Shown here: piece by piece, positions 17,772 to 25,332 of the stretch | How the letters are laid out: every line of letters begins with the position of its first letter | Position numbering within the stretch: the stretch's first letter is position 1 | NCBI RefSeq assembly: GCF_045310525.1 | Contig: NZ_JBJHZY010000005.1 | Span: forward strand, 1 to 64,000 | Source of the DNA: Clostridium_AT radicumherbarum | GTDB taxonomy: Bacteria > Bacillota > Clostridia > Clostridiales > Clostridiaceae | DNA length: 64,000 bases | Direction of reading: 5' to 3' | Program-made: the position numbers and the translations under genes | Notes under the pieces: model-generated | Database searches by the model: none | Told to the model about the DNA's origin: nothing | What the model saw: only the letters and a program-made list of their open reading frames with translations

Positions 17772-17936
17772 TTAGCTTGTTTTATCTCCTAACAACCAGG
17801 CTACTAAACATAATAGTAAAGCCACTATCATAACTTTTATAAGGTAAACATTAAATGTTCCAAAAATAGCAAGTTGAAACAAGAAAATTATAAGAGAATA
17901 AACTGATGCAAATTTTAAAATTCTAACCTGACCCAC
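17772..17936 (-). CDS. Small two-helix membrane protein 2 of the agr island
   Basis: A GTG start behind GAGGTG encodes 54 residues. There are two hydrophobic stretches (about 11-28 and 30-49), basic residues at the N-terminus and GDKTS at the end. It is shorter than usual ORF cut-offs. A left-facing promoter (TAAACT at 17984-17989, with TTGAAA at 18008-18013) and two LytTR-type sites lie upstream at the same spacing as for agrD. It ends 12 bases from the first small gene, tail to tail. The family is unknown. Confidence 0.6.
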   Translation of the reverse strand: MGQVRILKFASVYSLIIFLFQLAIFGTFNVYLIKVMIVALLLCLVAWLLGDKTS

Positions 17937-17983
17937 TATAACACCTCATTTGCATAAAAAATGGTTAACGATAATATAAATAT

Positions 17984-18050
17984 AGTTTATCATCTCTTTA
18001 AACTTACTTTCAATTAAATGTCGTGAAATGTCAATATTTAGTCGTGAAAT
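17984..18050 (-). promoter_or_regulatory. LytTR-site promoter for small membrane protein 2
   Basis: GTCGTGAAAT at 18020-18029 and 18041-18050 is the repeat in the opposite orientation, again 21 bp apart. On the minus strand the -10 box TAAACT (17984-17989) is 30 bases past the inner repeat. Confidence 0.65.
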
Positions 18051-18062
18051 AACTTATTCAAC

Positions 18063-18129
18063 ATTTCACGACGTATTTTATGCATTTCACGACATATTAT
18101 AAAAAAAATCTGTAATTTTGTGGTATATT
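18063..18129 (+). promoter_or_regulatory. LytTR-site promoter of agrD
   Basis: Two perfect ATTTCACGAC repeats (18063-18072 and 18084-18093) lie 21 bp apart. After 30 bases comes an extended -10 box, TGG-TATATT (18121-18129). The position 17 bases upstream is AAAAAA, so there is no -35 box. A missing -35 box is what an activator-dependent promoter would show. Confidence 0.75.
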
Positions 18130-18190
18130 TAAATTATTACATAAGATATTGCGTGCCTTACTAAATAAAAATAAAGGAGGAACTCTAATT

Positions 18191-18331
18191 ATGAAAAAAT
18201 TAAATTTCAAAAAACAGCTTTCTCTTATTATCTGTGCAATAGCTATGTTTATTGCATCAACATCCACGTCTATGTGCTGGGTGCTTTTATTTGGTGAACC
18301 TAAAATGCCTGAATCCTTATATAAGAAATAA
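18191..18331 (+). CDS. agrD: AgrD-type cyclic autoinducer precursor
   Basis: This 46-residue precursor has an amphipathic basic leader (MKKLNFKKQL), a hydrophobic helix, the core STSTSMCWVLLF, and the conserved acidic tail GEPKMPESLYKK. AgrB would cut after the core and close a thiolactone through the single ring Cys (C29), giving a ring such as CWVLL or CWVLLF; ring size is inferred. The start lies behind AAAGGAGGAAC. Unlike most clostridial loci, agrB is not adjacent but 2.3 kb away. Control by the paired LytTR sites upstream is inferred. Confidence 0.88.
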   Translation: MKKLNFKKQLSLIICAIAMFIASTSTSMCWVLLFGEPKMPESLYKK

Positions 18332-18340
18332 TTAGGCATA

Positions 18341-18378
18341 AAGAAAGAACGACAATTTTTACATTGTCGTTCTTTCTT
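18341..18378. terminator. Bidirectional terminator between agrD and agrC
   Basis: AAGAAAGAACGACAAT and ATTGTCGTTCTTTCTT are perfect 16-base arms around a 6-base loop. The agrC stop codon lies in the hairpin, so the end of the kinase gene doubles as the terminator stem. Confidence 0.85.
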
Positions 18379-19708
18379 GTTGAAAAATATTAATTTCTTG
18401 TTTAAATATACCATCTTTAATTTTAGTATTCAGCAAAACATTGCTGTATTTTTCATTTATTATTTCTTTAACTATTTTTAAACCCATTCCTCTTCCTTCA
18501 CCTTTTGTAGAAAAGTTCTTTTCATAAATCTTATGAACTGGTGGAGTATTGCTTGTACAAGTATTAATAACGGTTATTATAGTATTATCATCATTTCGTA
18601 CTATAGATAGGTTTACCTTTTTAATTTCACAGCAGAGGGTTGCTTCTATTGCATTATCCAACATTATTCCCATGATTCTACAAATATCAATAATACCGAT
18701 TGAAAGTGAATCGATAACATCAACAACTTCTATGCTTGTCTTTATTCCATTAGACTGAGCATCTATAATTTTTGAAGAAATTAGTCCCTTTAGTGGAATA
18801 ATCCTTATATTTTGAAGTAAACTTAGATTTTTGTTTTCACCAATAACTATATTGCTTCCAGGCATTAATTCCTTATTATAAAATTCCTTAAGCCCTTTTA
18901 CATCCTCTTCCTCTATAAAGTCACCTAAGGTTTTAAGTATATTTAAGTAATCATGTCTAAACTTTCTAGTATCATTTGAAACAATCTCAAGCATATTTGT
19001 ATAATCTTTTAATTGCTCATATTCCTGAGTTTTAAATTGATTTTCCAGCTTGTTTTTAATATTTCTATTGCTTATTGTAATTAATACAACTGCGATAGTA
19101 AAAAACGCAATAATAGTGAGTATATACAAAAACAAAACTAATTTATTAACATTTGGAGCTAATTGCTTGTATATCATTAAGTTTGCATAAATGGAACATA
19201 TCCCTATAACAATATATAGAATAAGCAATAAGTTCTCTTTTGCATATTCCCTTAATATATTATTATACATTTGAAATTTGATACTCATTAATTTAACTAA
19301 CTTACTTATAAGGTAGGCCATTATAACGATAACTGCAGCGGTAATAAAATAAGCCTTTTCACTTTTTTCAAATGCAGCATAATTTAAGTTTAAAATATAA
19401 ATGGTTAATACTCCCGCTACAGCGTCACTTATAATAAAAATTAAGCAAGAAATAATAGCTGTAATAATTGAATAATACAACTTTCTTATTACCAAATAAA
19501 TATATACAAAAGCAGCAACAGCAATCATTGGGAATAATAATTTATCCTGATTTAAATAGTGAAATATTCCTATAAGAATGTAATTAGTTATAGTAAATAG
19601 AAATATACTTTTTTTGCTGGGCCTTGTAAAAATTGTATTAAAAATAATTACACTTATTATAGTCGCCATTAAAAGCGGATACAGAATAATAAAAACTACA
19701 TGGAACAT
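18359..19708 (-). CDS. agrC: AgrC-type peptide-sensing histidine kinase
   Basis: This 449-residue kinase has an N-terminal sensor of about six transmembrane helices (to about residue 210). A coiled linker and the HPK10-type phosphoacceptor block RKFRHDYLNIL follow, then a GHKL ATPase with NAIEATL and GRGMGLKIV. It would bind the AgrD-derived peptide and phosphorylate AgrA. ATG 19708 follows GAGAGGAC and overlaps the agrA end by 13 bases; an upstream in-frame start at 19750 lies deeper in agrA. Confidence 0.88.
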   Translation of the reverse strand: MFHVVFIILYPLLMATIISVIIFNTIFTRPSKKSIFLFTITNYILIGIFHYLNQDKLLFPMIAVAAFVYIYLVIRKLYYSIITAIISCLIFIISDAVAGVLTIYILNLNYAAFEKSEKAYFITAAVIVIMAYLISKLVKLMSIKFQMYNNILREYAKENLLLILYIVIGICSIYANLMIYKQLAPNVNKLVLFLYILTIIAFFTIAVVLITISNRNIKNKLENQFKTQEYEQLKDYTNMLEIVSNDTRKFRHDYLNILKTLGDFIEEEDVKGLKEFYNKELMPGSNIVIGENKNLSLLQNIRIIPLKGLISSKIIDAQSNGIKTSIEVVDVIDSLSIGIIDICRIMGIMLDNAIEATLCCEIKKVNLSIVRNDDNTIITVINTCTSNTPPVHKIYEKNFSTKGEGRGMGLKIVKEIINEKYSNVLLNTKIKDGIFKQEINIFQQERTTM

Positions 19709-20436
19709 AGGTTTAACAGTCCTCTCAAATAACGTGAAGCAATATAGCATTCTTCTCCATTAATCATATGTATAATTAGCCTATCTTTATCTATACTTTT
19801 TATTTTCTTTGTATTTACCAGATAAGACCTATGGGGCTTATAATAATAATCTGATACAATTTTTTCTATATCTTTTAAAGTTCCGTAGAATTCTAACTGT
19901 TCCTCACAGGTATGAATTCTTATTCTATGATCCTTATTAGTTGTTTCAAAAAATAAAATATCATCCATGTTAAAGTAAATGATTCTGTTTCCTATGTTAA
20001 TAGGAAGCATATTTGCATCCGTTATTTTATAATTTTTATAATCATTGTAAGCAACATCAATACACTCTGCTATTCTCTCCTGCATATCTTTTGAATCATA
20101 TTTAACTATATAATCCATAGCTTGTACTTTATATTGAAAAGTTAATAAAGTTAATTCTGAATGAGAAGTGATAAATACAATATAGCCTTTAGGATCAAAC
20201 CTTCTAATTTTTCTTGCAAGCTCAATACCATTTATAGATTCACCAAGTTCAACATCTAAAAAGTAAATATAAGTAACTCCTCTAGAGGCTTCCACATGTT
20301 CAATTACCACTTCAGGGGTATTAGTTGACAAGCTAATAAATAAATCCAAATTTGAATCTTGTATTTTCTTATTTATGATAGCTTCAATGGCTTTTCTTTG
20401 TATATCATTATCTTCACAAATTATAATACTAAGCAT
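19696..20436 (-). CDS. agrA: AgrA-type LytTR response regulator
   Basis: This 246-residue regulator has a receiver domain with acidic residues near E8-D11 and phosphoacceptor D61 in YFLDVELGESING. The C-terminal half (about 140-246) is a LytTR DNA-binding domain (HRIRIHTCEEQLEFYG, PHRSYLVNTKKI). LytTR proteins bind pairs of about 9-bp direct repeats roughly two turns apart, which is the arrangement found three times at 17.4-18.1 kb. It is transcribed ahead of agrC. Confidence 0.9.
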   Translation of the reverse strand: MLSIIICEDNDIQRKAIEAIINKKIQDSNLDLFISLSTNTPEVVIEHVEASRGVTYIYFLDVELGESINGIELARKIRRFDPKGYIVFITSHSELTLLTFQYKVQAMDYIVKYDSKDMQERIAECIDVAYNDYKNYKITDANMLPINIGNRIIYFNMDDILFFETTNKDHRIRIHTCEEQLEFYGTLKDIEKIVSDYYYKPHRSYLVNTKKIKSIDKDRLIIHMINGEECYIASRYLRGLLNLCSM

Positions 20437-20484
20437 TTAAATCAACCTCATATTTTAACAAATTCTAACACATAATTTGTTTAT

Positions 20485-20513
20485 ATTATAGCATTAATTT
20501 GAAATTAATCCAA
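20485..20513 (-). promoter_or_regulatory. Promoter of agrA-agrC
   Basis: On the minus strand TTGGAT (20508-20513), 17 bases and TATAAT (20485-20490) form a good sigma-A promoter. No LytTR repeat is seen, so basal expression of the sensor pair is inferred. Confidence 0.6.
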
Positions 20514-20527
20514 TATTCTATTAATTC

Positions 20528-20556
20528 TTGACTTTAATTACAACATATGACATTAT
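20528..20556 (+). promoter_or_regulatory. Promoter of agrB
   Basis: TTGACT (20528-20533), 17 bases and CATTAT (20551-20556) form a near-consensus promoter divergent from agrAC. No LytTR repeats are seen. Confidence 0.55.
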
Positions 20557-20595
20557 AAAATCAACTAAGATTAATATTTTTAGGATGGTATTTAT

Positions 20596-21195
20596 ATGGA
20601 TATTTCTGATATTATAAGTAAAAACTTAATGAATTTCATAAAAGGCTCTCTTAATAAGTCTGATACAGAATTAGAACAAATAAAGTATGGTATAGATTCT
20701 ATTCTGGCAAATATCACAAAATTAATTATTCTCTTTTTAGCCGCATACCTTATTGGAATAGCAAAGTATACCTTCATTGCATTAATTAGCTTTGGTTTTA
20801 TTAGAGGCTTTGCATCTGGTATACATGCTACCTCAAGTATAAAATGTATTATATCAAATTTCCTAATATTTTTTGGTAATGTATATTTAAGTCTTAAGTT
20901 AACTCTCAATAACTTCAATATAGCATTTTTGTTTTTAGTAAGTCTTTGTCTTGTATTATTATTTGCACCTGCTGACACAGCAGCAAAACCACTCACCAGC
21001 AAAAAAGTTCGTTTAAAGCTAAAAATATATTCAAGTTTAGCAGTAATAATTTTATACTTCATAACTTTGTTCATAAATAATAGTGTTTATGTGAATTTAA
21101 TTACATTTTCAGTATTTATAGAAACTCTTCTCATAACACCAGCTACTTATAGATTATTTAAAAGTCCTTATAAAAATTATGAAAAATTTCAATAA
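20596..21195 (+). CDS. agrB: AgrB-type peptide-processing membrane protease
   Basis: AgrB is a membrane cysteine endopeptidase that cleaves and cyclises AgrD. This 199-residue protein has several transmembrane helices and the family motif RGFASGIHATSSIKC. H77 and C84 have the same spacing and numbering as the catalytic pair of Staphylococcus aureus AgrB. ATG 20596 follows AGGATGG. It is split from agrD and has its own promoter. Confidence 0.93.
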   Translation: MDISDIISKNLMNFIKGSLNKSDTELEQIKYGIDSILANITKLIILFLAAYLIGIAKYTFIALISFGFIRGFASGIHATSSIKCIISNFLIFFGNVYLSLKLTLNNFNIAFLFLVSLCLVLLFAPADTAAKPLTSKKVRLKLKIYSSLAVIILYFITLFINNSVYVNLITFSVFIETLLITPATYRLFKSPYKNYEKFQ

Positions 21196-21201
21196 CATCA
21201 C

Positions 21202-21753
21202 CTATTTAAGTCCGATCCAAGTAGTGAAGTTAAATATGGAATGACATACTATTGGTATCCACAAGGAATCATACTCCTTAAATAAATATCCAAGCACAAG
21301 ACTCACTATTGAAACCGTGAAGGAAGATTTAATTATATCTGCTCCAGAATAAATCCACTCCGGTATGTGAATTAATACAAATAATAAAGTTGTGACAATA
21401 TTGGCTTGTACGAAATTTATTTTCTTCCAAAGCTTTTGAAGCAGGAAGCCCCTAAAAGGTATTTCTTCAAAAGTACCCACTAAAAACACCGACACCCACA
21501 TTATCCCTATATTCAAATTAATTGGCTTTCTGTCTGTGAACTCATTTTTTATAGTAAGCAATAATATATATACAAGGCTTATTAAAACAGCTTTTAATAT
21601 GTTTCTTATAGGTTTATTACTAAGTTTTAACGCCGCTATTGGATTGACTTTTTCCTTGAATTTCAAATATGTAATAATTGGTATTATGAATAGTAATAAA
21701 TATATTAATATGCCTATAATTTCTAACTTTATGCTATTAATTATTTTAATCAC
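21202..21753 (-). CDS. CPBP-family intramembrane protease
   Basis: This multi-pass protein has the three CPBP (Abi) motifs: EEIPFR, HIPEW and the final CHSIFNFT. The family includes Rce1-like proteases, bacteriocin self-immunity proteins and peptide-processing enzymes. The start is uncertain. The longest frame begins at TTG 21825 inside a terminator hairpin and is unlikely; GTG 21753 gives 183 residues but has GAAAGG directly abutting. It converges with agrB, 7 bases apart, so a role in agr peptide handling or immunity is inferred. Confidence 0.75.
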   Translation of the reverse strand: MIKIINSIKLEIIGILIYLLLFIIPIITYLKFKEKVNPIAALKLSNKPIRNILKAVLISLVYILLLTIKNEFTDRKPINLNIGIMWVSVFLVGTFEEIPFRGFLLQKLWKKINFVQANIVTTLLFVLIHIPEWIYSGADIIKSSFTVSIVSLVLGYLFKEYDSLWIPIVCHSIFNFTTWIGLK

Positions 21754-21815
21754 CCTTTCATATAGAAATATTTCTCTTATATATAGATATATATTACAAT
21801 ATTTACATAATAAAA

Positions 21816-21850
21816 GACACCACAACTATTAAATAAAAGTTGTGATGTCA
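21816..21850 (-). terminator. Terminator after speD
   Basis: On the minus strand ACATCACAACT and AGTTGTGGTGT form a stem with a 10-base loop, followed by CTTTTATT. It is 10 bases past the speD stop. Confidence 0.7.
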
Positions 21851-21856
21851 TCTGTT

Positions 21857-22687
21857 TTACATATTGGGAACATTGATACCAAAAAATATTTCTGTCATTT
21901 CTCTATCCAGCTTTTTAACAATCTCTTCTCTTTCTTCACCACTTAAGTCTTCTTCCTTTATTTCAAAAAGGTAATTAGGCAGATCCATATCTTTTACTCT
22001 CATCTTTGTATGAAATATATTGGATTGATAAATATTCATATCTATAAGGTTATATCTGTCAATGGTATCCCTTGCTATAAAATTTTGTATAGAAGTAATA
22101 TCATGATCTATAAAATGTTTATAGCCATGAATATCTCTAGTAAAGCCCCTAACTCTATAATCAATAGTAATAACATCTGAGTCAAAGCTGTCTATAAGAT
22201 AATTTAAAGCCTTTAGTGGAGAAATAGTTCCACAGGTGGAAACGTCAATATCTACTCTAAAGGTACTAATATCATTTTGAGGATGGCTTTCTGGATATGA
22301 GTGCACTGTTACATGGCTCTTATCTAAGTGGGCTACAACACTTTCCCTAGCTGGAGTTAATATACCTCTATTACAAGAAGGATCTAACACATATAAGGGT
22401 ACCTCTTCCTCGGAAATTAATAGAGTTACACTGGCTCCTTGTGGATCATAATCCTGTTTTGCAATGTTTAGTACGCTGGCTCCTATTGTTTCAGTTACAT
22501 CTGTTAATATCTTAGTAAGTCTTTCTGAATTATACTGCTCATCTATATAATCAATGTATTTTTTTCTATCCTCTTCTGTTTTTGTATAACAAATATCGTA
22601 GATATTAAAGCTTAAAGTTTTTGTTAAATTGTTAAAACCATAAAGTTTTAATTTATCTTCCTTTTCTGTTAACTTACTCAATTTCAT
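21857..22687 (-). CDS. speD: S-adenosylmethionine decarboxylase proenzyme
   Basis: SpeD supplies decarboxylated SAM for spermidine synthesis. It self-cleaves to create a pyruvoyl cofactor. The cleavage site is before S124 in LDKSHVTVHSYPE, with the processing His H129 and the catalytic Cys region STCGTISPL. At 276 residues it is the longer E. coli-like class, not the roughly 130-residue Bacillus form. It starts 9 bases after the clpE stop. No spermidine synthase is nearby. Confidence 0.92.
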   Translation of the reverse strand: MKLSKLTEKEDKLKLYGFNNLTKTLSFNIYDICYTKTEEDRKKYIDYIDEQYNSERLTKILTDVTETIGASVLNIAKQDYDPQGASVTLLISEEEVPLYVLDPSCNRGILTPARESVVAHLDKSHVTVHSYPESHPQNDISTFRVDIDVSTCGTISPLKALNYLIDSFDSDVITIDYRVRGFTRDIHGYKHFIDHDITSIQNFIARDTIDRYNLIDMNIYQSNIFHTKMRVKDMDLPNYLFEIKEEDLSGEEREEIVKKLDREMTEIFFGINVPNM

Positions 22688-22696
22688 CCCTCAATT

Positions 22697-24964
22697 CTAA
22701 CGCAAAACAACCTTTCCTTCTTCTAATACTGCTGTTACCTTTGAACCATCTTGAATTTTCTTATGAAGATAGTCCTCTGCAATTTCATCCTCTATATATT
22801 TTTGAATAGTTCTTCTTAACGGCCTTGCGCCATACTTTTCATCATAACCCTTATCTAATATGAAGTCTTTTACTTCTTCTTTAACCTCTAAGGTTATATG
22901 CTTTTCTCTTACTTCTTCCTTTACCTCATTAAGCATTAAGTCAATAATCTTATGAAGTTCTTCCTTTGTAAGAGCTTTGAATACAATGGTATCATCTACT
23001 CTATTTAAAAATTCAGGCCTAAAGAACTCCTTTAAAGCTTCCCTTACTTTATTTTCTAATGCATTATAATTATCCTGTGTAAACCCAATACCTGAATTTT
23101 TAAAGTTAGTTCCAGCATTTGAAGTCATTATTATAACTGTGTTTTCAAAATATACAGTTCTGCCTTGACTATCTGTAAGTCTTCCATCCTCTAGAATTTG
23201 CAGCAGCATATTAAATACATCTGGATGAGCTTTTTCTATTTCATCCATAAGTATTACAGAATAAGGTTTTCTTCTAACCTTTTCTGTAAGCTGTCCTCCT
23301 TCATCATAACCAACATATCCCGGAGGAGCTCCTATTAGCTTTGACACAGTATGCTTCTCCATATACTCAGACATATCTATTCTAATTAACGCTTCTTCAT
23401 TTCCAAAGAGCTCAACCGCTAGAGCCCTTGCAAGTTCAGTTTTACCTACCCCTGTAGGACCAACAAATATAAAGGAGGATGGTTTCTTCTTCTTTCTAAA
23501 GCCAAGCCTGTTTCTTCTTATTGTTCTAGCTAAGCTGGTTATTGCTTCATTTTGACCTATAACTCTATTATGAAGCCTGTTTTCCAGGTGTATTAGTTTC
23601 TCTGTTTCTTCTTCAGTCAAGCTCTTAACAGGTATTTTCGTCCAAGCTTCAATTACATAAGCTATATCTTCTATAGTTAAATATACATCGCTGCATTCCT
23701 TTTCCAGCTTAGCAACCTTCTCCTGTAGTCTGCATTCCTCAACCTTATATTGTGCAGCCTTCTCATAATCATTATTTGTTGATGCAGTATTTATTTTATC
23801 AACCACAGCCTGCAGTTCTTCCTTAATAGCCTTAAGTTCAACAAGTCCCTTGTTCTTTAAATTTGCTCTGGAACTGGCCTCATCTATAACATCTATTGCT
23901 TTATCAGGTAAATATCTATCAGTAATATATCTTTCAGAAAGGTTTGCAGCTGCTATAATAACTTCATCGGATATATGCACCATGTGGTACTCTTCATAGT
24001 AATGTCTTATACCCTTTAATATTTCTATAGTGTCTTCTACAGTGGGCTCTTCTACAATTACAGGCTGGAACCTTCTCTCTAAAGCACTATCCTTTTCAAT
24101 ATGCTTTCTGTATTCCTCCAAAGTAGTAGCCCCAATAACTTGTATCTCTCCACGGGCTAGTGCAGGCTTTAAAATATTTGCAGCATTCATGGCACCGCCT
24201 TGGGCTTCTCCAGCACCTATAATATTATGAATTTCATCTATAACTAAAATTATATTGCCATTTTCTTTAGCCTCATCTATAATGGACTTCATTCTTCCTT
24301 CAAACTGCCCTCTAAATTGGGTACCTGCAACAACAGCAGTTAAATCAAGAAGATATACCTCTGCATCAAAAAGCTTAGCAGGAACTTCCTTTTCTGCAAT
24401 TCTCACTGCAAGCCCTTCAGCTATGGCAGTTTTACCAACACCTGGTTCGCCTATTAAAATAGGGTTATTCTTAGTTCTTCTGTTTAAAATTTGAATTACC
24501 CTATCTATTTCTCTATTTCTTCCGATAACCTTATCCACTTTGTTTTCTAGTGCCTTGTCAATTAGATTAGTTCCATAGGTGTCAAGATATTTTCTCTTGG
24601 GTTTTTTCTTTGCATCTTTCTCTTTTTCCTTTGCTTTATCCATAGCCCTTAAATCTGATTTTTTCCCTTCTTCCTTATCAATATTCATAGGTTCTGGGAA
24701 AGAGCCATTCATTAAATTCATAAACATATCATTATTACTTAAGTCATCCATGTTAACATCCTTAAGCATATCATTCATCTGCTCTGATAGATTTTCTACT
24801 TCTTCTGGGCTCATTCCAGTTTGTGCCATTAACTGATCTATAACTGGAAGCCCCATTTTTTTAGCACAAGGTAAACAAACTCCAATGGTTTCAGTTTTTC
24901 CCTCACTTATTTTTGAAGTAAATATTGTAGCTATATTTTTATTACATATTGAACATAATTTCAT
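22697..24964 (-). CDS. clpE: Clp ATPase with N-terminal zinc finger (ClpE type)
   Basis: This 755-residue AAA+ unfoldase probably feeds ClpP. The N-terminus has a zinc finger C4-x2-C7 and C30-x2-C33. The first ATPase has GEPGVGKT near residue 172, a UVR-like coiled region lies near 400, and the second ATPase has GPTGVGKT near 501 and the Clp C-terminal domain. The zinc finger plus UVR layout fits ClpE, not ClpC, which has a Clp_N domain. No CtsR operator (GGTCAAA repeats) was seen upstream. Confidence 0.88.
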   Translation of the reverse strand: MKLCSICNKNIATIFTSKISEGKTETIGVCLPCAKKMGLPVIDQLMAQTGMSPEEVENLSEQMNDMLKDVNMDDLSNNDMFMNLMNGSFPEPMNIDKEEGKKSDLRAMDKAKEKEKDAKKKPKRKYLDTYGTNLIDKALENKVDKVIGRNREIDRVIQILNRRTKNNPILIGEPGVGKTAIAEGLAVRIAEKEVPAKLFDAEVYLLDLTAVVAGTQFRGQFEGRMKSIIDEAKENGNIILVIDEIHNIIGAGEAQGGAMNAANILKPALARGEIQVIGATTLEEYRKHIEKDSALERRFQPVIVEEPTVEDTIEILKGIRHYYEEYHMVHISDEVIIAAANLSERYITDRYLPDKAIDVIDEASSRANLKNKGLVELKAIKEELQAVVDKINTASTNNDYEKAAQYKVEECRLQEKVAKLEKECSDVYLTIEDIAYVIEAWTKIPVKSLTEEETEKLIHLENRLHNRVIGQNEAITSLARTIRRNRLGFRKKKKPSSFIFVGPTGVGKTELARALAVELFGNEEALIRIDMSEYMEKHTVSKLIGAPPGYVGYDEGGQLTEKVRRKPYSVILMDEIEKAHPDVFNMLLQILEDGRLTDSQGRTVYFENTVIIMTSNAGTNFKNSGIGFTQDNYNALENKVREALKEFFRPEFLNRVDDTIVFKALTKEELHKIIDLMLNEVKEEVREKHITLEVKEEVKDFILDKGYDEKYGARPLRRTIQKYIEDEIAEDYLHKKIQDGSKVTAVLEEGKVVLR

Positions 24965-25332
24965 AATTCACATCTCCATTAATACCACAAAAATGATTTT
25001 CAAAAAATAATAAGCTATCTTATATTATAAATGTTTTTAATAAATTATCCACTATAAAATATATAATAGTGTTAAATTTACAAATATTTATTATTTAAAA
25101 TCTATTTGTATTATAAAATAACCCTGCATACGTAAGTACAGGGTTATAAAACTATTATATTCTTTTTTAACTCAAATTACTCCATCATCTTTTAATATTT
25201 CTCCTAGATATTTCATAGCGCCAATTAAAAGTCAATAAGAAGAATTTGAATCTCATATATTTTTACAGCAGAGAAATTATTAAGTTATCTTATTTCCCTG
25301 GAAATACTGTTAATTTAAAACTTATTTACTAA
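24965..25332. other. Intergenic region, clpE to MFS exporter
   Basis: It is AT-rich and holds the terminator at 25118-25147 and probably the clpE promoter. A 14-codon open segment at 25172-25216 (minus) looks like the tail of a coding sequence, but nothing upstream supports a gene. Nothing else was recognised. Confidence 0.5.
25118..25147 (-). terminator. Terminator downstream of the MFS exporter
   Basis: ATAACCCTG and CAGGGTTAT form a 9-bp stem with a 12-base loop. On the minus strand it is followed by TTTATAAT. It lies 185 bases past the exporter stop. Confidence 0.65.

Noticed and set aside
21754..21825. Longer N-terminus of the CPBP protein from TTG 21825
   Set aside because: It begins within the speD terminator hairpin and has no ribosome binding site.
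24965..25117. CtsR operator upstream of clpE
   Set aside because: No GGTCAAA-type repeat was found, so CtsR control is not claimed.
25172..25216. Short coding-like tail MKYLGEILKDDGVI
   Set aside because: The upstream frame is closed and there is no ribosome binding site; too short to call a gene remnant.
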